A stretch of 64,000 nt of DNA, from positions 101,981,282 to 102,045,281 of the forward strand of contig CAKMRJ010005523.1 of NCBI GenBank assembly GCA_928212115.1, given 5' to 3'. The position numbers and the translations under genes were made by a program. Shown here piece by piece: positions 54,351 to 64,000 of this stretch (positions are counted from its first letter, which is position 1; the number at the start of each line of letters is the position of its first letter). Source of the DNA: Lactuca virosa. Taxonomy: Eukaryota > Streptophyta > Magnoliopsida > Asterales > Asteraceae. A model generated the notes under the pieces. The model saw only the letters and a program-made list of their open reading frames with translations, had not been told where the DNA came from and did no database searches.

Positions 54351-55584
54351 ATGGGACCAAGGAGGAGCAATGAGAAATTCCAAGGAAATGTTTATGGACT
54401 ACACCCATTGTATAGGTTTCCCGACAACCTTCCTCAAGGCTTGTTGAACAATTACACGACTAAGTTGGGGTGGTTATACAACTGGGATTTTGCCATTTCC
54501 ACAACCATTGACTAGGAAAAGGTAGAAGAGAATGGAATTATGGAAAGGTTGAACCAGTACTTAACAAAAATATTTATTTTGGATGGGGTTTCTTTCACGT
54601 GAAATGGGTGGAAGAATTTATTTTCTATTAGCGAGCTAGTTTTTAAGGAATTGTATATCGAATTCTTCGTGACGGTTTCATTTGAAGAACACACAGAGGA
54701 TCCACAGTACGGTAGGGCCCTAGTCTTTTGTCTCGGGGGTGAATAACGCGAGTGCAGTTTAGCCGAGTTTTCATCGAGGATGGGGATATATGAACAACAT
54801 GAATCAATGTCTCCAGTTTTTGAAAAGTTTTTTAGGGCGGATGTGTGTGACTATTCAGTCGGGGCAAACAGGTATGAGTTTTGGTCGACAATTGCTAACG
54901 GGAGGTTTCATTCAGATGTTTCACAAGAGCGTCAAATTCGGTAAACTATTCACAGACTCATTCACCGTTTTGAGGAATTTTCCATAAACCATAAAAGATA
55001 GAGAGACAAGGTCATGAGTTTCCATTTGTTCTTTCTATGGTCCATTATTGCGCTGACGGTTTCGTATAATATTGTGAGCTACTTGGGAAGAAAAATGGTA
55101 ACTTTACGAGTTGGAAGTCCAATTGCGGGTGGGAATAGTTTTCACTTGCTGGGAAAAATCATATGGAATTTTTACCCTAAGATTGAGTCGTACTTAGACA
55201 TGCATAGTAGGGGATGAACTTCCTTTGAGCTACTTAGAGTCCATGAGGGTTATGGAGATCATAGGGAAACATTGTAGGATACTGGTTGATGATGAAGTAA
55301 TAGTTGAACAACCCAAAGAGGAGTCGAGACCGAGAGGACGAAGAAACTTTAGTAGAAGAGGTGAGAGAGGTCAACCAGTACAACAAAATGTACCCATGGG
55401 AGGAGGACCAGCTCGTGATCAAATGATGGCCACGTATTTTTATAGAAGGAACGTGAGTATGAATTGGATAAGTGGGACTATGGAGAACGTGATCCAACAC
55501 TTTCATGTGGAGCAACAACCTAATTTGCGAAATCAATACCCGATTTGTCCTTTGTGGAGCGAGATTTGGCCGGGACAAATTTAA
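54351..55584 (+). pseudogene. Athila-type second ORF (Arabidopsis retrotransposon ORF-1-like), element N
   Basis: The frame starts MGPRRSNEKFQGNVYGLHPL at 54351, after a plausible TTTTACAG acceptor, and stops at 54513. Later pieces in shifting frames read YGRALVFCLGG, ECSLAEFSSRMGIYEQHES, FWSTIANGRF and HRLIHRF, a pattern I associate with the Arabidopsis retrotransposon ORF-1 domain of Athila elements. The last frame (55225-55584) has a basic Arg/Gly-rich part (RPRGRRNFSRRGERGQP). Its function is not established. At least four frame breaks make it dead. Confidence 0.65.
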
Positions 55585-58400
55585 TGGTGTCGGGACTAGT
55601 AGAGCGGGTGGAAATGGAGACGATGAATAACTTGTTATCATATTTGTTTTGAATTTTACTTTCTTAGTTTATTTTTGGTGTTTTTAATTTGTGTTTTCGT
55701 TGTATGATTTTTTTTAAACATTTAACCGAATGGTAGATGTTTGTTTTCTTGTTACAAACAATAGTTTGTTTTGTTCACAAAATTTTTAACATATCGAGTG
55801 AGAAAACTGAAATAGAGAGATGAGTGTGTTAGAGTTTTAGTACCGAAGACCACATTTTTTAACAAGTATGTAATGAAGAGATATTAGAGATCAAGAGAGA
55901 GTTGCAGAATTTTAGAAGTTAATAAAGGGGTCTTAAACAGTTAGGAGCTTAAAGTCTATACTAAACCCATATCCAAGTTTTAAAATAGAAGTTGTTTTAA
56001 AGATGCCCATTTCTCATGACATGAGCTTTCTACTCTCACGTCGTGAGCCCTCAACTATACATGTTGAGTGTGCGATCTTTTTATCACTCACGACGTGAAC
56101 TCAATTCATCTCACGACGTGAGTAGATCAATTTCACGATATCCTACTATTTTGATGTTCTTCTCTTCATTCTATCTACATTGAAACATGACGTATACTTA
56201 CCCAGGTTCTGACTATAGTTCAAATTACATTTGAATACTTATTACACAAAAATTTGACAAGATGGAATTCTTTAGTTTAAAAGTTTTCTGTAGGCATATT
56301 CAAAGTTAGCGGCCTTAGTCAAGTTCCAATTACATATTCAAGATGTTCACTCTTTCCATACACTTTCAAGAATTCGAGCTTGCCACTACTACCCCAGGGG
56401 AGTCTGCTCCTTTTCTCCTTTTTACTGCTTTTACGTTCTTAAATTGTTTTATACATATAATGAGGGCATTGTATGAAATAAGTGTCGGGTAGGGGGTCGA
56501 AAAAAAATTCAAGTTTAAATTGGAAAATAAAAGTTGCTAGATTAGAAAAAATAAAAAATTTATGGTATAATTTCGAATCTAGTGATGATTAAAAAAACCC
56601 TCAAGTTGTTAGTGTTGTGTGGGACGATCCAATGCGAACTCAAATGTTTAATTGAGCTAACATATGTTATAGTATATTTGTGGCTTCCCAATCCTAGTGA
56701 AAGGTCATGAGATATGAAAGGTAATTTGGTTGTTTGAATGACATAAAAAGTTTTGCAACATGACCAAAAATGTATCTAGGAAAGTTTATATAGTAATTGC
56801 ACCTTTGACTAATATCTTTAAGCAATAAATGTTGAAGTTAAGCTCGATTTCTTAATCATGTAGGATTTTTAGATTTGAGCGAAAAAAGTGAGATATATAA
56901 AAAAAGAAGAAAAAAAGAGGGAAAAAGTTGCAAAAGTTGAAAGAATTTTGAAGAAGCTATCAAAGTATGAAGATCAAGAGATCAAAAATTCTAAAGAACA
57001 ATAAATTGAAGATACCAAAAAATCAAACAAAAAAGGTGTTGAATTCGATGAAATCAATGAACAAATATCAAAGAAGAGATGAATTCCAAGAGCTTCATTA
57101 TGGTACGAAAGTTGTAATCATTTCTTTCTAGGTTATTTTACCATATGTATGCTAGGGAGTTTAACCAAAAAAACCTTGAGGTTAAGAAAAATTTTCTGAG
57201 GATGGACTCAGAAGGTTGCAAAAATGAGTGTGATACAACTTAAGGGGTGAATGTCCACAAGAATTGTGATTGTGTAGGATTGAGAAGTATTTAGGAACAT
57301 TAGACACAAATATGCGCATTGCGATCTTAGTATAATGGTTGGGTTCTAATTCTCACAAAGTGGGGGATGTTTTTAAGGAATCTTTATATAGCCCTTTCCA
57401 TATTCGATTTATGAGAGTTGGATTAACTACTATGAAGAGTTAGTCAAAATCACAAGCCATAAACCTGTGAGATTCAACTATTGGAGAAAGAATTCAATTA
57501 AAGTCAAGACATTTGAAGATCCAATCAAAATAAGACATTACACATTCAATTTGATCATGTTTAGCTTTATTCATATTGTGCTTTTATGTTTGATTATTTC
57601 CATGAGTAGCTAATTTAGTAGACTTTTTTTTAGTTAGATGAAATCTAAAACTGTGAGTTAGTTCCTTACTTTTACAGAATATATGAAGTTGGATTTAGTT
57701 TATGTTTGATTATCGGTTCCTAGCATGTTAAAGCTTTAATCTTTTTTGCTTCAATTCAAGTTAAGTCTAGTTAAATTATCAGTTTAGATTACATGAGATT
57801 TATCACCTAGTAGTTTATGATCATTAAACTATTAGAGCTAGGATTCATCAAATATTAGATTAGGTAATAAGGATAACGCCTTTAATTGTGTTAGAGAGAA
57901 TGAGTTGATCATAATTGTGTTTCGTAATTTGTCTTGATCATAGATATTTACCTAAGATATATCTTACATAGCCAAATTATCATTATTAATAAGTTTTGTG
58001 CTTGCTTGTGTATGATCATTACATAGTAGTTCATGAATTGATAAAAATATTAGGAGATCAAATCACTTGCAAATAATATCTATTGTAGTAACCAACTTTA
58101 TTAATCCATAAATAAGAACTAACCATAGGAAAAAGGTGGATTCAAAACTAAACGAAAGTGCTTTTAGTACTTTGATAACAATTGTATTAGTTAATCGTTT
58201 GTTAGTTAAGTTAACCTAAACTTGCAAAATTAGATAAAAACCCCTACTTTTGTCATTTGATTTTATATTAATTCTTAGTAAATTTTTTAGTATACTGAAT
58301 CCGTTCCCTGTGTTCGATACGCAACTTACTTTTCTATTCTATAAACTTACTAGGTACACTGCCTATTAGTGTATTCATAGATAAGTTTCGTTAGGAAATA
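55585..58400 (+). other. 3' non-coding tail of element N and unassigned DNA
   Basis: CTCACGTCGTGAG (56035) and CTCACGACGTGAG (56110) type words lie in its first part, matching 54246-54258. GAGGGCATTGTATGAAATAA and TGTCGGGTAGGGGGTCG near 56460-56500 are purine-rich, as before an Athila LTR. From about 56520 the DNA is AT-rich without frames. CCCTGTGTTCGATACGCAAC near 58307 is a phrase common in Tat/Athila 3' regions. Confidence 0.5.
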
Positions 58401-58408
58401 AATTTAAT

Positions 58409-59672
58409 TTGGTAGGCATATTTATGCACATCACTTATCATAAGATGAGGGTTAGGGATGACGATGTGCAAAAGGAGATCTTCAAAACTCGTTATGGTCA
58501 TTATGAGTTTGTGGTGATGCCATTTGGGCTCAACAATTCACCGACGTCCTTCCTAAATCTCATGAATCGGGTGGCCAGGATGTTGTTGGATGGATCGGAG
58601 ATTGTATTTATTGATGATATCTTGGTTTATTTTGAGACCAAGGAGCATTAAGAGGAGCACTTGTGATAGGCTATGGAAATTTTGAGGAGGGTGAGGCTTT
58701 ATGCCAAGTTTTTGGGGCACCTCGTCAACCAGGATGGTATATTGGTCGATCTGACCAAGAGAGAGGCGGTAATGCAGTAGGAAATTCCAAGTCTTACTTT
58801 TGAGGCTCAGAGTTTCATTGGGTTAACGAGATATTATCGGAGATTCACCTAGGATTTCTCCAAGATTGTAGTACCTTTGACCCAATTGACAATGAAAAAC
58901 ATTTGCTTTCGGTGGGGGCAGAGCAGCAGGCGACATTTGAGAACTAGAGCCAGAGATTGTGTGAGGCTCCGATATTAACCCTTCCTAAGGGTGAGGATTA
59001 TTTTTAGGTATATTGTGATGCTTTTATCGTGGGGTTAGGGGCAGTGTTTATGTAGAAGGGTGACGTGATCTCTTAAGCTTCGAGACAATTGAAGCCTCAT
59101 AAAACTAATTATCCTTCTCCTGACATGGAGTTGGGGGCTATGGTCTTCACCCTCCCGAACATGAATATTAGACATTGCGAATAGTTGGATGTGGTGAAGC
59201 ATTACAACTGTGAGATTTTGTACCATCCTAACATTTTGTCTCAAAGTGATCAGTATTCTTATCATAGACATATGTTTAAGGATGGTCATCACTTCACCAT
59301 TGTTAGATTTGATCAAGGAGGCCCAGGTTGAGGGGTGAAAGAAGGAGAAATTGGAAAAATAAAAGATCAGGGGTCAAATTCCTTTATTTGTTAGAGATGG
59401 TCGATTTTTGTTGCCATAGTGCGACATGGTATGCGTTCCTTCTTTTATTGGATTTAGGAAAATTTTGTTAGAAGAAGCACACAAATAAAGTTTTCGATCT
59501 ATCTAGGTGCCAGGAATATTTTTAGACACATGAAACTTAGCTATTGGTGGCCTTGTATGAAGCGGGAGATAGCTTAGTATGTAGAGCGGTGCTTGACTTG
59601 CCAGAAAGTCAATGCTGAACATTAAAGACTCCACAGAAAGATGCAGTTCTTACCCATTCAAATATGGAAATG
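58409..59672 (+). pseudogene. pol: Element O: gypsy RT - RNase H - integrase remnant
   Basis: The frame 58409-58651 has MRVRDDDVQKEIFKTRYGHY, FVVMPFGLNNSPTSF and VFIDDILVYFETKE, the RT palm with both active-site Asp. It goes on in broken frames: LGHLVNQDGI, FIGLTRYYRRFT, VYCDAFIVGLGAVF (RNase H), YHPNIL, and an integrase zinc region with CLTCQKVNAEH (about 59592-59622). The upstream RT part and the gag are missing, and LTR I interrupts the integrase. It is a different copy from A, with a different 3' neighbourhood. Confidence 0.82.
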
Positions 59673-59891
59673 TGTAACATCCTGTTCCGGATCGTCCGTG
59701 ATCAGGGTTCGTGGGCTGCAAACCGGACATGAGGAGGTCTCGGGGTTGCGACGAGTTGCTAGAAGCTTAGGGCATCTCATCACCTTTCCGTGGGTATGAG
59801 GTTCCTTGGAAATGGAGTCATATCGAGGAAGCATTGGAAGTTTGAAGTGGTTGCAGGATAAATCCCTTAATTTGAAAAAGGTGGCAGTTGA

Positions 59892-59995
59892 GTACGCTGG
59901 GCGTACATATGTGTACGCTTAGCGTACTCATGTGCGTGGTTTTTAAGCAGAGCCACCTAGTATGCTGGGCGTACCAGTGGGTACGTTGGGCGTAG
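59892..59995 (+). repeat. GTACGC...GCGTAC palindrome cluster upstream of TATA, LTR I
   Basis: GTACGCTGGGCGTAC (59892), GTACGCTTAGCGTAC (59913), TATGCTGGGCGTAC (59960) and GTACGTTGGGCGTAG (59981). A second cluster follows at about 60631-60725 (TACGCTGAGC, ATACGTTGAGCGTAC). Confidence 0.88.
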
Positions 59996-60032
59996 TAGGC
60001 ACATAGTGAAAACCCTAATTTTGGGTGTGTCC

Positions 60033-60042
60033 CTGTATAAAG
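60033..60042 (+). promoter_or_regulatory. TATA box of LTR I
   Basis: CTGTATAAAG after AACCCTAATTTTGGG. Confidence 0.6.
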
Positions 60043-61090
60043 AATGAGATGGACTCATTCCTGGCGACCACCCTCAGATTTCAAACCCTCCTAAACCCTA
60101 AACCTTCGTTCATGGAGTTTGTGGATGCATTTTAGAGCCTTTGAGTGTTCTAAGTGTTCTTGTGAGATTTTTGGAATGGAGAAGGAGCATGGAAGAGAAT
60201 AGAGTTGGAGTCCAGGCTTTGGATCTGAGCTTTTCTATGCATGGAGCATAATTTGAAGGTATAAAGCTCAAAGCTTTCCTATTCTTTTGATTTGTGCATG
60301 TTATGGTCCATTTTAGGGTTTTTGGTCCCAAAGCGTGAAGCTTTATGTGTTGTTGCACTCCAGAGCCTAATGTTTATCCTTTGAAGTGTTTCTAGTGGAA
60401 AGGATCCATAAAAATGAGATCTTGGACGTTGGAATCATACCATGCATGAGTTATGAGCTTTTAGAGATAAGAGAGTGAGTGTTTTGGGTGTTTGTGACCT
60501 TCTCAGCCATGCAAAGGATTAAAGTTGCTGACTTTTGGAGTAAGAGCCATTAGGGAGTCCAGATCTGGGATTTGAGTTGATGTCTTAACTGATTAAGACA
60601 AAATGAGTAGAAAGAGTGAATCTGGGAAGTACGCTGAGCATAATTCCTATACGCCCCACATATTTCCCCAGTGTCCCCGATGGCCAATCTGGTTTCGTGA
60701 ATACGTTGAGCGTACCAAGAGAGCTACGCACTGCGTAACCTCACTGTGGACTTTTGGGCTAAGTCGCATTTTGGGCCTTGAGTGTTGGGCCTGGATTTTA
60801 GGCTTGTTGCAATAGAGTTTCGGACCAGAGGATTATGTATAGGTGCTTTGGGCCCTTAAGTTGGGCTTGCCATTTAGACTTGAGAGTTGGGCCTCGGGAG
60901 AGCCCATTTATTATTGGGCCTTGGAGGGCCCAATGGGTTTCAGGTTGTTGATGGGCTGGTTAGTGGACCACCTTTAGACCTAATGAGTGAGAGTCTGGAA
61001 TTAGTTCCTAATTGGGTTAATTATGGTTTTGGCTTAGAGTTAGAGGTCGGTGCGTAGCTACAGCGTTTATAGGGTTGTTCATCATCCGAG

Positions 61091-61104
61091 GTGAGTCTTC
61101 TCAC
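61091..61104 (+). promoter_or_regulatory. GTGAGT hairpin, LTR I
   Basis: GAG|GTGAGTCTTCTCAC as in H. Confidence 0.5.
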
Positions 61105-61134
61105 TATACTTTACCTAGAGTGGTATTTATGTGT

Positions 61135-61332
61135 GACCAGAGGGTCGTATGTGCTTACTTGAGTTATGCATTTGTCTGTGTGATATATATGCTATGTTAT
61201 GTGTTATTGAGACCGGATCGGAGGGTCCAACGAGCTGTGAGACCGGAGGGTCCTCACTTAGACCGGACCAGAGGGTTTAATGAGCCATGGGACTGGAAGG
61301 TCCCAATGAGACACATAGACTGGAGGGTCATA
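61135..61332 (+). repeat. GACCGGAGGGTC run, LTR I
   Basis: Variants near 61136, 61211, 61241, 61261, 61291 and 61318, each with GACC/GACT and GGGTC/GGTC ends. Confidence 0.8.
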
Positions 61333-61860
61333 CAGAGTTATAACCTCGAGTGGCTAATGTGTTGTATTTTGTATTTTGGGGAACTCACTAAGCTCCGTGC
61401 CTACCGTGTTATGTGTTATGTGTTTCAGGTTTTTCTCAGGATCACGGGAAGGCACCGGCTCGATTGTACACACCAGAGAAAGAGTTATGTTTTGAGGATC
61501 CTGGATTATTAATCTGTGGCAACCGTCAAATTCCGGTCAATTCAAAGTCAAATAAAGTCAACAAGTTAAACCGGTCAACTCAATTAACCTTGTGTATTAG
61601 GGTTTACATTATGTCATTACTGTACAACTCGCTTTATTAATAAGAAGTTATCACTTGAAAAATTCATATGTTCCGAATTCATAAACCCTAATCAGGGTAT
61701 GTGATGAGAATACTTGGTAAAACACTATCCCGTACCCCTCGGGGGCATATAACATTCATAACGAGGCTTAACGAGGTTTACACACGTTGCATAGTGAAGC
61801 TAAACATCCAAAAAGGTCTCAAACAAAGTCTCTCTCAAATCTCTCTTGGTCTATCTCTCT

Positions 61861-62210
61861 CTACCTCAAATCTCTCCCAAATCTCTCTAAGTATGTGAAA
61901 TCTCTCATAAATCTCTCCAAGTATGTGAAATCTCTCCCAAATCTCTCTAAGTATGAGAAATCTCTCCAAGTATGTGAAATCTCTCCTAAATCTCTCTAAG
62001 TATGTGAAATCTCTCCCAAATCTCTCTAAGTATGTGAAATCTCTCATAAATCTCTCCAAGTATGTGAAATCTCTCCAAAATCTCTCTAAGTATGAGAAAT
62101 CTCTCCAAGTATGTGAAATCTATCCCAAATCTCTCTAAGTATGTGAAATCTCTCCTCAATCTCTCTAAGTATGTGAAATCTCTCCCAAATCTCCCTCGAA
62201 ATCTCTCTCA
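61861..62210. repeat. 30-bp minisatellite with 19-bp short units, LTR M
   Basis: The unit GTATGTGAAATCTCTCCC plus AAATCTCTCTAA is repeated from 61891. Unit lengths run 30, 30, 19, then 30 four times, 19, then 30. The short units open with GTATGAG. Frames on both strands are products of the repeat. Confidence 0.93.
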
Positions 62211-62298
62211 ACTTTTTATAATCACCCGGGGCATTCCGACCCTTGATTTAGTCAAAAACAACTCGAAAACGGAAGTTTATGCGAAAAACAGCTTTAAA

Positions 62299-62390
62299 GA
62301 GCCGAACCCTCTTAAGGAGCCGAAACCTCTTAAGGAGCCGAACCCTCTTAAGGAGCTGAACCTCCCTTAAGGAACCGAAGCCTCCTAGAC
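62299..62390. repeat. 18-bp tandem repeat, LTR M
   Basis: GAGCCGAACCCTCTTAAG in three close copies and one or two diverged ones. Confidence 0.85.
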
Positions 62391-63215
62391 CCGAAACCTC
62401 TTAGAACCGAACTCCTCTTATAGGGCCGAACTCACCTTTGGTTCAGTGTACCTTCGGTCCTTCTTCCACGGTTCGCCTGCAAGACTGCTCGGACCGAAAC
62501 CCCCCCTCTCGGTTCTAATCCATCAACCGAACCAGCCTTCCGTTCTAACCCTCTAACGACCGAATCTTCGGCCAGACTTCGGAATTTCCCATTTTCTTCC
62601 CGGTTTTCGACCCCGACTTCATTTTAAGCCCGTTTTTCATGATTTTAACATGGGATTTTCACCCAAACTCATATTTTCACATATAAGACCCTATATATTC
62701 ATATTTTAATTAGTTTTGAGGGGAAATCTTAGTCTAAGAATAAAATCTATTGGATAAGATTTTTAGGAGGAGTGTTGACTTTTCCATAAAGTTATGACAC
62801 AAGCAACCTCCCATGCCCAGTTTATGACCATCCCCAGTCACTATTCCTCCCTACCTAGTCAACTATTTGTCCTTTGATACCCCTTATCCAGCTGTATAGC
62901 TTCATCAAAAGCTGGAAACCCTCATATCACTTGCCACTTTACTCACCCTCTCCCACCAAAAAGCAAACACCTCTCTCTCTCTCTCTCACTTTCCCTCTCT
63001 AGAACTCGAGATTTCAAGGTTGTTCTTGAGCTTTTCACTTCAGTCTTGGTAAGTAAATTCATCCTACATTTGAATACTCTACACTCCTTCACTCAAATCA
63101 AAAAATTCTCGTATACAAAATATCATCATATTTGTGCTTAGGATCTTCGAATCTTCAAGATCTCCCAAGTGTTCTTGACTTGGAAACCTTTCTCCTCCAC
63201 TTCATCTCAGGGAAT

Positions 63216-63230
63216 AACTCAAGGTGAGTT
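63216..63230 (+). promoter_or_regulatory. GTGAGT donor-like site in an inverted repeat, LTR M
   Basis: AACTCA, AGG, TGAGTT: six perfect pairs with a 3-nt loop. Confidence 0.55.
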
Positions 63231-63944
63231 CATACCCCCACATTTTCATGTTTTCTTCAAGTTTTAGGGGGAGAATACAAGTTAAAACACCAAAAATTTA
63301 ACTAAACTCAAACATCAGCTTTCAACAGGAAAGTTTGATTCCATTCACGAACTGTTTTGACCATCTTAAAGTTCATGTTTTTCAAAACTGTTTATTATGC
63401 AAATGGTTCAGGTTCTTACCTTTAAAATGACTACTTGCACATCTCCCTACTATGTTTTTACGATTTATGGTGATTTTTACAAAACTGCCTATCATTTCAA
63501 AAACGAATTCGGACCAGTCTGTGAATATGAACATTTTCATACAAGTTAGAGACTTCTAAAAATCATAATAAAAATTATGAATGAACTAGACACATTTTCT
63601 AAACTCTCATAGTTTACGGATTTGGTTTTTGACTTCGTATGATTTTTCTATGACTTTTATAAAAGAGTGTAGAAAAGTTAAAAACAAGTTAACAGATTAC
63701 AATGTTCATAACACTTTGTAACATGTTGAGCAAAGTGTAACCTTTAATGATTATGTATTTTTCATGTGTTTATCTATTGTGATATGTTTATATAACAGAA
63801 AATACTCTATCAGGTATAAGGGTCCTTTGTAATTACAAATAATGCATGATGAAATATAATATGTATAGTTATCCATCGGTTAAACTATTACATACACATG
63901 AAGGGTCTCACCACATTACTATCAGATTTTCAACTACTACACTA

Positions 63945-63967
63945 TAAACTATAATAGGTATGGTTTA
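63945..63967 (+). promoter_or_regulatory. Conserved hairpin, LTR M
   Basis: TAAACTATA and TATGGTTTA arms, loop ATAGG, one wobble pair; same place after the GTGAGT site as in A, C and D. Confidence 0.5.
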
Positions 63968-64000
63968 GGAATTTCTGTAAGTTATAACCATAATCTCTCG

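Larger units (their letters stand above)
50601..55640 (+). mobile_element. Element N: Athila-type gypsy remnant, probably non-autonomous, split by solo LTR H
   Basis: A gag/protease region (50690-51650), a non-coding spacer with GTTTGGGGTC (51651-52485), then a separate large ORF region (54351-55584) and a long 3' tail. Neither RT nor integrase is present between protease and the second ORF. This layout, with a second ORF after a noncoding spacer, is seen in non-autonomous Athila relatives. Both ends of the element remain unresolved. Confidence 0.65.
59673..61514 (+). mobile_element. Element I: LTR inserted in O, cut by M
   Basis: It begins TGTAACATCCTG after AAATG (possible target duplication). 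It has paired GTACGC words, TATA at 60033, a GTGAGT hairpin at 61091, a GACCGGAGGGTC run (61135-61330) and TGTTTCAGG (61428). Compared with H it lacks about the last 130 bp, because M starts at 61515; the end is beyond the window. Confidence 0.8.
61515..64000 (+). mobile_element. Element M: LTR inserted in I, continuing past the window
   Basis: Begins TGTGGCAACCGTC (usual TGTGACAAC) after TAATC. It is related to A, C and D by AAGGTGAGTTCATACCCCC (63222-63240) and the hairpin at 63945. It also has a 30-bp minisatellite and an 18-bp repeat. No coding frame; no LTR end inside the window. Confidence 0.78.

Noticed and set aside
55234..55641. 135-residue minus-strand frame
   Set aside because: Antisense shadow of the Arg/Gly-rich end of the Athila second ORF.
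61861..62210. CRISPR-like array of direct repeats
   Set aside because: No unique spacers: units abut and are alike throughout; the context is a plant LTR.
61787..62370. Open frames on both strands through the LTR M minisatellite
   Set aside because: The 30-bp unit is a multiple of three and lacks stops, so frames open on both strands by construction; no domain and no start context.

Overview
This window is plant nuclear DNA made almost entirely of transposable elements. I see no intact host gene, rRNA, tRNA or CRISPR array. The organism is a eudicot. The large LTR families with tRNA-iMet primer sites, and LTRs carrying ACTCGACGAGT-type words or GACCGGAGGGTC runs, recall Asteraceae, most likely lettuce (Lactuca); that attribution is from memory and not proved here.

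Left part (1-31640): a nested stack. An old Ty3/gypsy element (A; pol order PR-RT-RNH-IN, Tekay/Del-like) has its 5' LTR at 1221-3461 and its 3' LTR at 20515-22688 plus 31407-31640. Four elements sit in it: the end of an LTR (E0, 1-1220) in its 5' LTR; a complete Ty1/copia element (B, 5681-13306) in gag; a minus-strand solo LTR (C, 16837-19954) in the integrase; and a complete non-autonomous gypsy element (D, 22689-31401) in its 3' LTR. B, C and D have TG...CA ends and 5-bp target duplications, and removing B and C restores the frame of A.

Middle (31641-47330): A lies in the interior of a minus-strand element F (LTR 33940-35553). Then come AT-rich DNA, a ~2-kb terminal-inverted-repeat element set between TA microsatellites and holding gene-like sequence (36727-38748), a Stowaway-like MITE (40385-40636), and a dead LINE (40.8-45.0 kb) split by solo LTR G (41024-42980) and cut by a minus-strand LTR element P with an accessory coiled-coil-like ORF.

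Right part (47330-64000): LTR-like sequence L (minus), an Athila-type gypsy remnant N with a protease region and a large extra ORF, split by solo LTR H (52486-54207); a gypsy RT-RNH-IN remnant O split by LTR I, itself split by LTR M, which runs off the window.

No pol frame is intact. The strongest unexplained signal is shared LTR architecture. Several diverged LTR families each carry their own short CG-containing palindromic word in two clusters around a TATA box. Nearly all also carry a GTGAGT splice-donor consensus inside a short inverted repeat. Families A, C and D add a matching TTGTATTCTCAG acceptor, a conserved hairpin and a conserved bipartite block. This suggests a common leader module, possibly a leader intron, with a fast-changing promoter-proximal cassette.
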